Assembly: GCA_947499005.1 (NCBI GenBank) | Contig: CANMML010000015.1 | Coordinates: forward strand, 37,995 to 101,994 | From: an uncultured Aquimarina sp. | GTDB lineage: Bacteria > Bacteroidota > Bacteroidia > Flavobacteriales > Flavobacteriaceae | Length of the DNA stretch: 64,000 bases | Direction: 5' to 3' | Part shown: positions 43,020-52,137 of the stretch, piece by piece | Position numbering within the stretch: position 1 is the first letter of the stretch | How the letters are laid out: every line of letters starts with the position of its first letter | Program-made: the position numbers and the translations under genes | The notes under the pieces: generated by a model | Seen by the model: the letters and a program-made list of their open reading frames with translations, nothing else | Database searches by the model: none | What the model was told of the DNA's origin: nothing

Positions 43020-43895
43020 ATGAAATCTCTTTTCAATATCATTTTGACAATGTTGATGGTTAGCTTTTCAAGTTGTCAACATTCAAAAAGTCAAGAAGTA
43101 CATTATGAAATTCCTGCGGAGTTCAAATCATATTGGTATGCCGGAGAAGCAGAAATTATAACCTTCAAGTTACAGCAAAGTAGATATGGAGAATTGAGGG
43201 AAGGATCTGCAACATTAATTTATGTTACGGAAGATTTTGTGCCAGAAAAACAAGTGAAAGCAGATCGTTTTCAAGAAGGAAATACCTCGGTGTTAAAATT
43301 AAATACAGTTAAGAAATTTGTTACGGGCATATACCCTTATAGTACTATGCAAAGTACTTTTTTACCTTTAGAGGAAAAGAAGCAACATGCGTTGAAAGTC
43401 ACATCTGGGGTGCAGGAATGGTGTGGGCAAGTGTTTATGCAATTAAATAATCGAGAGCAATTTGACATTAAAGGATATTCGTATTTTGAATCGCAAGGGG
43501 ATATTTCAAAATCCTTGCCTAAAGAAGTTTTGGAAAATGAATTATGGTGTACTCTTCGTATAGATCCAAAACAATTACCCGTTGGCGAATTTCAATCAAT
43601 TCCTTCTTTCGAATATTTACAATTGAAACATAAACCAGTAAATGCTTACAAAGCAGTTGGAACATTAAAGCAAGACGATATTACGTATTCCTACATATTA
43701 GATTATCCCGAATTAGATCGTAAATTGACCATTACATTTATGAATACTTTTCCATACATCATTCAAGGATGGACAGAACAAAATGGAACAGACCCTAAAA
43801 CAGTAGCTAAAAGAATTACTAGTAAAATGCTACCTTATTGGAGTAAGAATAGTAATGCAGATCAAAAATTAAGAAAAGAATTTGGACTACCATAA
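43020..43895 (+). CDS. Lipoprotein of unknown function downstream of maf
   Basis: A 291-aa lipoprotein. ATG 43020 gives a clean signal ending F-S-S-C (Cys 19); an upstream in-frame ATG at 42966 would put the signal inside the protein. It contains Trp/Tyr-rich strands, such as F-K-S-Y-W-Y-A-G-E-A-E and V-Q-E-W-C-G-Q-V-F. Homologues are often mislabelled as septum formation inhibitor because they follow maf. It overlaps the next gene by 14 bases. Confidence 0.8.
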   Translation: MKSLFNIILTMLMVSFSSCQHSKSQEVHYEIPAEFKSYWYAGEAEIITFKLQQSRYGELREGSATLIYVTEDFVPEKQVKADRFQEGNTSVLKLNTVKKFVTGIYPYSTMQSTFLPLEEKKQHALKVTSGVQEWCGQVFMQLNNREQFDIKGYSYFESQGDISKSLPKEVLENELWCTLRIDPKQLPVGEFQSIPSFEYLQLKHKPVNAYKAVGTLKQDDITYSYILDYPELDRKLTITFMNTFPYIIQGWTEQNGTDPKTVAKRITSKMLPYWSKNSNADQKLRKEFGLP

Positions 43896-44316
43896 ATCAA
43901 TTCCCAAAGACGTACAAATAATATTGTTTGATGGCGTATGTAATTTATGCAATCGCTCTGTTCAATTTGCTATTAAAAGAGATGAGAAACGCTTATTTCG
44001 ATATGCTTCTTTAGATAGTAATTTGGGCAAGTTATTATTGAAAGAACGCGCTATCGATAGATCTAAAGTCGATTCAATAGTACTTGTTGATCCGAATAAG
44101 GCCTATTATGTTAAATCATCTGCTGCTTTAGAGATTGCAAAACAATTAAAAGGTTGGCCTAAACTGCTAAGCCTGTTACTCATATTTCCATCTTGGCTAC
44201 GTGATCCAGTCTACGACTTTATCGCAAAAAACAGATATCGTTGGTTTGGAAAGAAAGAAAGCTGTATCGTACCGACTAAAGATTTAAAAAGTTTATTTTT
44301 AGATTTAGATAATTAG
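43882..44316 (+). CDS. DCC-family thiol-disulfide protein (DUF393)
   Basis: A 144-aa protein with the family motif D-G-V-C-N-L-C at residues 18-24 (the CxxC thiol pair), F-R-Y-A-S-L-D-S and a final Y-R-W-F-G-K-K-E. DCC proteins have a thioredoxin-like fold and are predicted oxidoreductases. It overlaps the lipoprotein gene upstream by 14 bases and is 6 bp from the next gene. Confidence 0.9.
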   Translation: MDYHKSIPKDVQIILFDGVCNLCNRSVQFAIKRDEKRLFRYASLDSNLGKLLLKERAIDRSKVDSIVLVDPNKAYYVKSSAALEIAKQLKGWPKLLSLLLIFPSWLRDPVYDFIAKNRYRWFGKKESCIVPTKDLKSLFLDLDN

Positions 44317-44322
44317 AAAAAA

Positions 44323-45903
44323 ATGGAGATACTATCACAGATTCCTTGGTGGGGTTGGTTACTACTAGTCATTGTTATTGTTGCGGTAAAGGATATATTC
44401 TTTAGTAAAAAACATACCATTAGACATAATTTTCCAGTATTAGGGAATTTTCGTTATATGCTAGAAAGCATAGGCCCCGAATTACGCCAATATATAGTTG
44501 CAAATAACCGAGAAGAACTGCCGTTCAATCGTGTAGAACGAAGTTGGATTTACGCATCTGCAAAAAACGAAAACAATTACAAGGGGTTTGGGACAGATCA
44601 AGATATTTTCTCACCTCAATACTTGTACATTAAAAATGCCATGTTTCCTTATAAAGTAAAAGCAAATCATGCTAATGCTTTGGATCCTTATTTTTTGCCT
44701 TGTGCAAAAGAAATGGGCATCTTTAATAATAGAAAAAGACCATACCGTCCAGCTTCGGTGATTAATGTATCAGCAATGAGTTTTGGTTCGTTATCTGCAA
44801 AAGCAATTGAGTCATTGAATAAAGGGTGTAAAATGGCTTATGCTTATCACAATACAGGAGAAGGTGGGCTTTCGCCATATCATAAATTTGGAGCTGATGT
44901 CGTTTTTCATTTGGGTACAGGGTATTTTGGAACCAGAGATAAAGACGGAAATTTTTCCTTAGAAAAATTAGTGAAACTCACCAAAGATAATCCACAAGTA
45001 CGTGCTATAGAAGTCAAATTGTCTCAAGGAGCAAAACCTGGAAAAGGAGGCGTATTGCCAGGAAAGAAAATCACCAAAGAAATTGCGGAAATTAGAGGCG
45101 TTGAAATTGGAAAAGATGTATTGTCACCTGCATACCACTCAGCATTTTCAACAGTGCCCGAAATGATTGATTTTATAGAAGAAATTGCAGAAGCAACTGG
45201 TTTGCCAGTAGGTGTAAAAGCAGCCATTGGAAAAGTTGAGGATTGGAAAGCGTTGGCAAGAGAAATGAAAAAGCAAGGAAGAGGCCCTGACTTTATTACG
45301 ATTGATGGAGGAGAAGGAGGTACAGGAGCAGCGCCACCAAGTTTTGCAGATCATGTTGCACTCCCTTGGGTATATGGATTTAGTGAGGTATATAAGATTT
45401 TTAAGAATGAAGGAATTACAGATCGTATTGTCTTTGTAGCTAGTGGTAAGCTTGGTTTTCCTGCTAAAGCTGCTATGGCATTTGCTATGGGGGTAGATTG
45501 TATTAATGTAGCCCGAGAAGCAATGATGAGTATTGGTTGTATTCAGGCCCAGGTTTGTCATACGAATCGATGTCCTGCGGGTGTTGCTACACAAAGTAAG
45601 TGGTTGCAAGCAGGTATAGATCCTACGAGTAAGTCTGAAAGAGTAATGTACTATTTCAAAAACTTTAATAAGGAATTATTAGAAATCACGCATGCTGCAG
45701 GTTACGAACACCCATGTCAATTTTCTATGGATGATGTAAATGTTAGTCAGGGGGATAATAACAGAACGATAACCCTTGCCGAAACCTATGGGTACCATAA
45801 AGATAAAGTTCCTTTTAGTTCTACAGGTGAATTGGTAACTTGTCCAACCTTAGGTGGAGGCTATTGTAGCGCTCCCATTGATGTTAAAAAAGTTAGGTAT
45901 TAA
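44323..45903 (+). CDS. FMN-binding glutamate-synthase-family protein
   Basis: A 526-aa protein with one N-terminal transmembrane helix (residues about 10-28) and a glutamate-synthase central domain: V-S-A-M-S-F-G-S-L-S, G-E-G-G-L-S-P-Y-H, D-G-G-E-G-G-T-G-A-A-P and the Cys-rich C-H-T-N-R-C-P-A-G-V (iron-sulphur cluster region). It lacks the glutaminase domain of real glutamate synthase. The physiological substrate is unknown. Confidence 0.93.
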   Translation: MEILSQIPWWGWLLLVIVIVAVKDIFFSKKHTIRHNFPVLGNFRYMLESIGPELRQYIVANNREELPFNRVERSWIYASAKNENNYKGFGTDQDIFSPQYLYIKNAMFPYKVKANHANALDPYFLPCAKEMGIFNNRKRPYRPASVINVSAMSFGSLSAKAIESLNKGCKMAYAYHNTGEGGLSPYHKFGADVVFHLGTGYFGTRDKDGNFSLEKLVKLTKDNPQVRAIEVKLSQGAKPGKGGVLPGKKITKEIAEIRGVEIGKDVLSPAYHSAFSTVPEMIDFIEEIAEATGLPVGVKAAIGKVEDWKALAREMKKQGRGPDFITIDGGEGGTGAAPPSFADHVALPWVYGFSEVYKIFKNEGITDRIVFVASGKLGFPAKAAMAFAMGVDCINVAREAMMSIGCIQAQVCHTNRCPAGVATQSKWLQAGIDPTSKSERVMYYFKNFNKELLEITHAAGYEHPCQFSMDDVNVSQGDNNRTITLAETYGYHKDKVPFSSTGELVTCPTLGGGYCSAPIDVKKVRY

Positions 45904-45960
45904 AAGATAGATTTTAGATCGCTACGCTACTAGATATTAGAATTTAGAACAACTAGTTTT
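45904..45960. repeat. Word-repeat element F
   Basis: A short run of the words TTTAGATC, TAGATATTAG and TTTAGAAC around a GCTACGCTAC core. It resembles half of element E. A full inverted arm is not visible. Confidence 0.4.
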
Positions 45961-45980
45961 AAGTAGCAAATGGATATATT

Positions 45981-46493
45981 ATGGATATAGATTATAATTT
46001 GGTTTTATTAGTAGTGACGCCTGCGCTAATTGTGGGTTTATTAGGTTTTTTTGCAATCCAAAGCATGGTGAAAAAGGAAACACTAAAGCAGAAATACCAA
46101 TTGCTAAAAGCGAATCAAAAAGAAACACTTCCATTAAGATTGCAAGCTTATGAGCGTCTAACGTTGTTATTAGACCGAATTAGCCTAGATAAATTAGTGG
46201 TAAGAGTAGTGCCAATAGGTGATGATCTAAAAGAGTACAAACAGTTGTTGATTGCAAATATTAATCAAGAATTCGAGCATAATCTTACGCAACAGATGTA
46301 TGTTAGTGATGATTGTTGGAATACGATCTTGAAGACCAAGCAAGCGGTTTTGGCACAGATTTTACAAAATCATGAAGGCGTAGTTTCGGCATCGAGGCTT
46401 AGAGAATTTGTGCTAACAGAAAATAATACAGAAACGCCATCCAATGTTGCGCAATCTTTTATTCGTAATGAGGTAAGTGATTTATTGAGTTAA
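45981..46493 (+). CDS. Membrane-anchored conserved hypothetical protein
   Basis: A 170-aa protein with one N-terminal transmembrane helix (residues about 9-27) and a cytoplasmic helical domain: L-R-L-Q-A-Y-E-R-L-T-L-L-L-D-R-I, then H-N-L-T-Q-Q-M-Y-V and A-Q-S-F-I-R-N-E-V-S. It looks like a conserved Bacteroidota family of unknown function. A hairpin at 46534-46559 may end transcription. Confidence 0.75.
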   Translation: MDIDYNLVLLVVTPALIVGLLGFFAIQSMVKKETLKQKYQLLKANQKETLPLRLQAYERLTLLLDRISLDKLVVRVVPIGDDLKEYKQLLIANINQEFEHNLTQQMYVSDDCWNTILKTKQAVLAQILQNHEGVVSASRLREFVLTENNTETPSNVAQSFIRNEVSDLLS

Positions 46494-46533
46494 TCAAAAT
46501 TTAAACAGATATTTACTTAAAGACTCTGAAAGC

Positions 46534-46559
46534 TACTCAAAGACTCCTGTCTTTGAGTA
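46534..46559. terminator. Perfect 11-bp hairpin with TCCT loop
   Basis: TACTCAAAGAC (46534-46544) pairs with GTCTTTGAGTA (46549-46559). No T run follows, so it may be a structured element rather than a terminator. A second hairpin, GCGCAAA/TTTGCGC, lies at 46637-46660. Confidence 0.5.
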
Positions 46560-46699
46560 TTACACGTTCTTAAAACGATAACTTACTGTACAATGAATAA
46601 CACTTAAAGTTGACAGTATTACTTGATAGTGAAAAAGCGCAAAGTCGGAAACGTTTGCGCAGCGCATAGAGTAATCAGTTTTGATATAGAGTAAGATTC

Positions 46700-47335
46700 T
46701 TAAGAGTTTTGAGTTAGCCCTAACTTAATTCCAAGCCCAATAAAAATAGCTCCAGTAGTTTTTTCTAACCACTTTTTGAATTTGATATGAGTACGTATGC
46801 TTTTAGAAAGTTTTGAAGAAAAGATTGCTAACGCCAAACACCAAATGATACCAGTAGTCATAAAAGTAGCCCCAAGAATTGCAAAAGGCAATAGATCGTT
46901 CTGATATGTTGGTTTTACAAATTGAGGTAAAAATGCGAGAAAGAAAAGTGCAACTTTAGGATTTAATAGGTTGGTGAAAATTCCAGAGATATAGATTTTC
47001 CAAGGGCGATTATTAGATAGGTTGTCTTTTATCTCAAAATTATCTGTGCTTTTTGCGAGTAAGGTTTTAATTCCTAAATAAATCAAATACAAGGCTCCAA
47101 TATATTTGACTATTTGGAAAGCCATTGCTGATTGCGCCAGTATGCTTGAAAGTCCTAAAATGGCAAAAAGACAATGTAAACTAGCTCCAGTACCAATTCC
47201 TAATACAGATAAGATCCCTGCTTTTTTTCCTTGCGAAATGCTTCTTCCTAAAATATAGAGTGTATCAGCACCAGGGGTAAGATTCAAAATGATTCCTGCT
47301 AAAACAAATGCTTCGTAGTTGATAATGCCTTCCAT
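46700..47335 (-). CDS. LysE-family amino-acid exporter
   Basis: A 211-aa, six-helix LysE/RhtB transporter: L-N-L-T-P-G-A-D-T-L-Y-I-L-G-R-S motif near residue 17, G-A-L-Y-L-I-Y-L-G-I-K, and N-L-L-N-P-K-V-A-L-F-F-L-A-F-L-P. It probably exports amino acids or related compounds. It is monocistronic. Confidence 0.93.
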   Translation of the reverse strand: MEGIINYEAFVLAGIILNLTPGADTLYILGRSISQGKKAGILSVLGIGTGASLHCLFAILGLSSILAQSAMAFQIVKYIGALYLIYLGIKTLLAKSTDNFEIKDNLSNNRPWKIYISGIFTNLLNPKVALFFLAFLPQFVKPTYQNDLLPFAILGATFMTTGIIWCLALAIFSSKLSKSIRTHIKFKKWLEKTTGAIFIGLGIKLGLTQNS

Positions 47336-47340
47336 AGGGA

Positions 47341-47535
47341 TATTAGTATTAAGTATACAGTATTAAGATTTAATCCCACATTGTGGGTTGAATTCCCCGA
47401 TGCTTGCATCGAATTTTAGCAAAAGTAGTTTTCGGCTGCATGCCTCGTGTGTTTGCACCGAGGTAGTTGATTTAAAAACTTATATTGCTTTTGTAAGACT
47501 AAAGTCTTAATACTGTATACTGATTACTTTGTACT
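47341..47535. repeat. Word-repeat palindrome G
   Basis: AGTATACAGTATTAAGA (47352-47368) is exactly inverted at 47505-47521. Inside are two compact hairpins, CCCACA-T-TGTGGG (47375-47387) and CGATGC-TT-GCATCG (47398-47411), and a CCTCG...CGAGG stem further on. It fills the gap between two minus-strand genes. Confidence 0.65.
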
Positions 47536-47539
47536 GTTA

Positions 47540-48463
47540 TTACCCTTGTATATCCAAATCTCTTAGTTCATTGAGGGCTTTTTGTTCAAATTTCTTTTTG
47601 GCACATTCGTAGCCTAACTGCCACCATTCGGTCATTTTCTTTTTGTTAAAGATCAATGCGTTTTCGGTGAGTTGCGAGGGGGTATAATATAGATTTAAGG
47701 GAATCCCTTTGTTTTTTGCCGCTAACTTTCCTGCGGTAACATTATGGTGCTCTACTTGATCGAGCATAAATCCAAAAAGATTTACCATTAATGAGAATGG
47801 ATTTTTACCAAGAATCTTATTATGTTCCATATTTTCAGACTCCAAAATAATAACATCAACCTCTGTAGCTCCTCTTTTAATCGCTTCTCTAATAGGAATC
47901 ATTGTGCCAAATCCTCCATCTGCATATTCGCAACAATCTTTTTTCACGATACTCATAAAAGGAGTATAATTACTTGAAATCCAAATCCAATCGATAAATT
48001 CTTTATAACTAAAATCGTGTATGGATTTATATTCCGTAATGCTTTTAGTAAGATTAGATACGGTAACTACGACATCAATATTTTGTTGTCTGGCTAGATT
48101 AAATTCAGCTTCAGTAAAATTTCGTTTTACGTATTTGCGTAAATTTTTACTTTCCCCAAAGGTTCGCTTCAGTTTAATAAATTGTAAAACCGTACTGAAG
48201 TAATTGATAGAAACATATTCACGCCCCTCTTTTTTACGAACGATAAAAGGGTTTAGGCTAAAAATATCTTTCTGACTAACATTTGTGTAAATCTCTTTTA
48301 CCTTATCTATTTTGCCAATAGACAAATGTGGTATTAAAAGACTTCCTGTTGAGGTGCCTAAAAAAAGATCGTAATTGCGTTTTTGCTCGCGCATTAGATA
48401 CTCGGCAACTCCACCTGCGAAAGCTCCTTTACTACCTCCTCCAGAAATTACTAATGCTCTCAT
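47540..48463 (-). CDS. Patatin-like phospholipase
   Basis: A 307-aa patatin: oxyanion loop G-G-G-S-K-G-A-F near the start, nucleophile elbow G-T-S-T-G (residues 37-41), and the catalytic Asp in A-D-G-G-F-G. There is no signal peptide, so it probably acts on membrane phospholipids from the cytoplasm. Confidence 0.93.
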   Translation of the reverse strand: MRALVISGGGSKGAFAGGVAEYLMREQKRNYDLFLGTSTGSLLIPHLSIGKIDKVKEIYTNVSQKDIFSLNPFIVRKKEGREYVSINYFSTVLQFIKLKRTFGESKNLRKYVKRNFTEAEFNLARQQNIDVVVTVSNLTKSITEYKSIHDFSYKEFIDWIWISSNYTPFMSIVKKDCCEYADGGFGTMIPIREAIKRGATEVDVIILESENMEHNKILGKNPFSLMVNLFGFMLDQVEHHNVTAGKLAAKNKGIPLNLYYTPSQLTENALIFNKKKMTEWWQLGYECAKKKFEQKALNELRDLDIQG

Positions 48464-48546
48464 GATTTGGGGTGTTAGACTTTGGTTGTTATTAAGTGAT
48501 TATAATAATAGATCAAATTCACTTAATAAGCGATAACATTTAATAA

Positions 48547-50649
48547 TTATTCAGTCGTAACAAGTTTCTTAACCTTATTAGGAAATTGTTGCTTTAAATG
48601 TAAAAAACGTTTTTCATATTTAACATCTTGAAGCAAATTTATAATAGTATCAGTACAGAATTTATTAAAACGCCAATTAGGATGTGTGGCAGCTTCAGCA
48701 AGATTCAATAAGCTTTGATCTGTGTAGTTATCTGAAAAGGCTAAAAATTGAAAAGCAAATTTTCGTAGGCCTATGGGATGGTTTGGAAACGTATATTGAT
48801 TTAATTCTCTCCTAAATAATGCTCTTTCTTCATTTGAAAAACCAGGAGTGTTTAAGGCCAATGCCAACCAAGCAGTTCTTATGTTTTTATTATTATCGCC
48901 AATCTTGTCTTTAGTGAGTTCTAAATATGTTTTTTTATGTTTTTCAAAAGTATTCCAAAGTTGGTATAACGCTGCTTCAACAGTACTGTCCGAATCAGAT
49001 GACAACAATTTCCTGAATTTTGATTCATATGCAGCAGGAATTTTGTCAAAGGTTTCCGCAATGGTTTTTAAGACTAGTGGATGTTCAGTTTTAAATGCTT
49101 TTTCTAACAATACATTAGCTTCGGGACTGGTTTCTCCATATAATTGTGTTACGGTTTCACTAGCTAAATATGGATTTACAGGAAAATTTAATGCTTTTGA
49201 TACATATTGGTATTTTCCGATCAAAGGTTGAGTGCGTTCTCCTGCTAATTGCAGGTATTGACGCATGAAATCGGACTCGGTTAATGTTTTTAAAGCTTCT
49301 CGAGTTGGGAAATCGTTATTGAATAGCCATTTCTTGCTCCAATCAGAAATGTCCTTATTCGTATGTTTTAATACAATAGAAAGAAAATGATCGGTAGTTA
49401 CATTTTTGGTAGCGTAGTTGGTTAAAAATTCTTTAACTATTTTCTTGAAGTTTGGTGCACTGACAAGGTTTTCTAAAGCCACTAAAGCCCATGCTCCTCT
49501 TTGGTAATAAGTCAAAGAATTTGCTTTTTTAGAAACTAAAGGCGTCGAATTTTTTTGTCCGTTTTGTCGATCGAGTAATTCGGCATTTTCATAAAGTTTG
49601 AAATAGTAGTAATCATTGCCAAAAATGTGTTTTTCTGCTTTCAGTGCATAAAAGGTAGCGAAGCCTTCATGAAGCCAATGATGCTTGCTATCTCTTTCGG
49701 TGATTAAATTTCCAAACCATTGATGCGCTAATTCATGGGCAGAGATATTGATCAAATTCTTTTCTTCGAAAGTATTTTTGTTTACAATGAAATCATCATC
49801 AAAAGTAGTACAGCCTACATTCTCCATTCCTGCATAGAGGAAATCGCGAACAGGAACTTGTCGGTAAGTGTGCCAGGGGTAGGGTATCCCAATCTCAAAC
49901 TCTAAGAAATCAAATATTTTTTTATTGTATCGGTATGTACTTTCAAAATCTGCTTTTCGGTCAGGGTAGATATAATTTTCTATAACAGTACTATTGACAG
50001 TACTTGTAATTCGGTGTTCATATTTCCCGATAACTAAAGCAACCAAATAGCTGCTAATTGGTTTCGAGCTTGAATATGACCAAGTTTTAGTGTTCGATTT
50101 GGTAGTTGTTTTTGAAAGTAGCCCGTTAGAAAGTACCGTATAATTTTCATCAAAATCGATGTGCAAATCAAAAATGATTTTGTCATTCATATCATCAATA
50201 GACGGTAACCAATGACTGGTATATTTGCCTTGACCTTGTGTCCATATTTGTTTTCGGTTGACGGTGTTTTTGTCTGTGTTTTTTTCATTCCATCCCCAAA
50301 AGTATAATGCTTTTTTGGGGGTTACCTTGTAAGAAAAGCTGGCTTCATACTTTTGGTCAGCATCGAATTTTCCCGAAATGACTATTTTTTGATCTTCGAA
50401 TTTAGTTGTGTGTTTTAGGGTATTCGAAGTGATTTTATAATCTCCTCTTGCGTCTAAAAAAATCGCATTGATATTTTCTTTGGGTTGAAAGTGTACCGTG
50501 ATTTTTCCTATTACAGATTTAGAAAGGGTATCTAATGCTATGGATGCTTCTATCTTTTTAAAATCAACAAGCTTCGTTTGGGGTGATAATTCTTGAGCAT
50601 TACTGCTGCAGATGAGTAATAAATAGAAGCAAAAAAATAGATAGCGCAT
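48547..50649 (-). CDS. M1-family metallo-aminopeptidase, secreted
   Basis: A 700-aa zinc aminopeptidase with a Sec signal peptide (to about residue 18). The zinc motif H-E-L-A-H-Q-W-F-G is followed by L-H-E-G-F-A-T-F-Y with the third ligand Glu, and G-A-M-E-N-style substrate recognition appears as L-Y-A-G-M-E-N-V. A HEAT-like C-terminal region completes the family layout. It is probably periplasmic. Confidence 0.93.
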   Translation of the reverse strand: MRYLFFCFYLLLICSSNAQELSPQTKLVDFKKIEASIALDTLSKSVIGKITVHFQPKENINAIFLDARGDYKITSNTLKHTTKFEDQKIVISGKFDADQKYEASFSYKVTPKKALYFWGWNEKNTDKNTVNRKQIWTQGQGKYTSHWLPSIDDMNDKIIFDLHIDFDENYTVLSNGLLSKTTTKSNTKTWSYSSSKPISSYLVALVIGKYEHRITSTVNSTVIENYIYPDRKADFESTYRYNKKIFDFLEFEIGIPYPWHTYRQVPVRDFLYAGMENVGCTTFDDDFIVNKNTFEEKNLINISAHELAHQWFGNLITERDSKHHWLHEGFATFYALKAEKHIFGNDYYYFKLYENAELLDRQNGQKNSTPLVSKKANSLTYYQRGAWALVALENLVSAPNFKKIVKEFLTNYATKNVTTDHFLSIVLKHTNKDISDWSKKWLFNNDFPTREALKTLTESDFMRQYLQLAGERTQPLIGKYQYVSKALNFPVNPYLASETVTQLYGETSPEANVLLEKAFKTEHPLVLKTIAETFDKIPAAYESKFRKLLSSDSDSTVEAALYQLWNTFEKHKKTYLELTKDKIGDNNKNIRTAWLALALNTPGFSNEERALFRRELNQYTFPNHPIGLRKFAFQFLAFSDNYTDQSLLNLAEAATHPNWRFNKFCTDTIINLLQDVKYEKRFLHLKQQFPNKVKKLVTTE

Positions 50650-50680
50650 AAGATAAGGTCTTTATTACAAGTCGAAAAGA

Positions 50681-51190
50681 TTATTTGTCATCAGTAGTAG
50701 AGTTAAGAGCTTCTTCAATTGTGTTATAAATAGTAATCAATTTTTGGTAGTTAGAATTCTCTTTGTGAAACATAAAGGAAGTATATAGTTTTTGAAAGCT
50801 AGAATCTCCTGTTTTTAGTTTAAAAATATTATCGAGCTTAACAATTTTGTCTCGGTACTCAGACTGTTTATACCATCTGTCGAATATTTTGTGTCTTGAA
50901 TATGCTCTTTCATCTTCATCAGAACAAACGTAAATAAGAGAGTTTTCAGTTCGTTGAAAAAATTTGTCAATGATGTGTTCAATAGTTTTAGAAACCTTGA
51001 TGTCAAATGAATCTAACTCTTCAGAAGCTTTTTCAACAATTATTTGATATATATTGCTTATATCTTCTCCAGATATAGAAGAGAATGTTTCATCAACAAT
51101 AAATGCAACCCTATACAGGATATTATTCTTTGTTATGAAATTATATGTATTTGTAATATCGTCGAAAAAGTAATTATAGTGGTTTTGCAA
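50681..51190 (-). CDS. DUF6169-like protein
   Basis: A 169-aa protein that resembles DUF6169 by its opening pattern (Y-N-Y-F-F-D-D-I-T-N-T-Y-N-F, then I-L-Y-R-V-A-F-I-V-D) and the C-S-D-E-D-E-R-A block. It starts with TTG at 51190, overlapping the 49-aa gene upstream by 17 bases, so the pair is translationally coupled. The function is unknown. The assignment is by eye and should be checked with a profile search. Confidence 0.6.
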   Translation of the reverse strand: MQNHYNYFFDDITNTYNFITKNNILYRVAFIVDETFSSISGEDISNIYQIIVEKASEELDSFDIKVSKTIEHIIDKFFQRTENSLIYVCSDEDERAYSRHKIFDRWYKQSEYRDKIVKLDNIFKLKTGDSSFQKLYTSFMFHKENSNYQKLITIYNTIEEALNSTTDDK

Positions 51191-51323
51191 ATTTGATTCC
51201 TTTTTCGTCTAATGTTTTAATGGAGGTATTCCCTTTGATATAAGAGCGAACTATTTTTTTATCGGAAAGCATTTTAGCCATCGATTTTATAATCAAAGTT
51301 TTATTTTTATTCTCGTTGCTCAT
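51174..51323 (-). CDS. Small 49-aa basic protein
   Basis: ATG at 51321-51323 opens a 49-codon frame whose product is Lys-rich (M-S-N-E-N-K-N-K-T-L at the start, G-I-K-F-A-K-P-L at the end). It overlaps the DUF6169-like gene by 17 bases. The protein-like composition and the coupling argue that it is real. A regulatory partner or antitoxin role is possible but unproven. Confidence 0.6.
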   Translation of the reverse strand: MSNENKNKTLIIKSMAKMLSDKKIVRSYIKGNTSIKTLDEKGIKFAKPL

Positions 51324-51580
51324 TTACACAAAATTAAAAAATTATTTTAGAATAGTTAATTTTTATTGATACAGTCAAAAAGTAAATACCTCAAGGGTTA
51401 GATTAGGGTTGAAATTTGTTTCTTTTAATTGCATTGAGAGCTTATTGCTAGATGGTTGTTTAGGCTTCGACTGCGCTGCCTGACTTTACTTTGATATGTT
51501 TTCTATCGAAAAATCAAAAATACCCTCCTCAATTATTTTTAATGTAAATAGCCAATTTAGTTTTGTAACTGCTTAGGTGT

Positions 51581-52078
51581 TTACAAAAATCTAAATCCAA
51601 AATTGATTCCAAATCGGATAATAAAATCATCGGATCGCTCATCTGCTTGAAAGTTTCTAATGAGTGCAGCATGTCCATCAACAGTAAAACCTCCACCAGA
51701 AATTAATTTAACACCACCACCAAAACCGATTCCGAAGTCTCCGTAGGTATCATCTTGTTGTCTTTGATCTTTGTATGATACATAATTCAATAGGCCTTCA
51801 ATAAAGAATCCTTTTTGCCCGTATGACTTGTTGTTATAAAAATGATGACGATAATAAGGGGAAAGCATAAATTTTTTGAACTCTCTAGTTTCAGGCTCAT
51901 CTAAGCGTAAAAAAATAGAAGAACCTACGGCACCAAAATCATTAATGGCATATTCGTAGCTAATGTCTACAGCAGGAGTGGTCAGTGCTTCTAAAGCGTC
52001 AATTTTTACCTCATGATATTTTTGTCCGAATACAATGCTAGAGGTGAATGCTATAAATAAGAAAATTATCTTTTTCAT
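51581..52078 (-). CDS. Outer-membrane beta-barrel protein
   Basis: A 165-aa protein with a signal peptide (M-K-K-I-I-F... F-G-Q). ATG 52078 is preferred to the upstream in-frame codon, which would put 12 residues before the signal. The body is an OmpX/OmpW-like barrel with alternating strands and a terminal G-F-R-F-L. The role is unknown. Confidence 0.75.
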   Translation of the reverse strand: MKKIIFLFIAFTSSIVFGQKYHEVKIDALEALTTPAVDISYEYAINDFGAVGSSIFLRLDEPETREFKKFMLSPYYRHHFYNNKSYGQKGFFIEGLLNYVSYKDQRQQDDTYGDFGIGFGGGVKLISGGGFTVDGHAALIRNFQADERSDDFIIRFGINFGFRFL

Positions 52079-52137
52079 TGATTTTAATTTTGTGAGGCAA
52101 TTTAAAATTTTCAAAATTTACTGTAGCTATGTTTAAG

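Noticed and set aside
45148..45609. Long minus-strand reading frame antisense to the glutamate-synthase-like gene
   Set aside because: It has no family features and lies inside a clearly conserved gene, so it is a shadow frame.
51440..51500. TTCGACTGCGCTGCCTGAC string as a REP element
   Set aside because: It resembles a flavobacterial repeat word, but only one degenerate copy and no inverted partner are present, so I do not list it as a feature.
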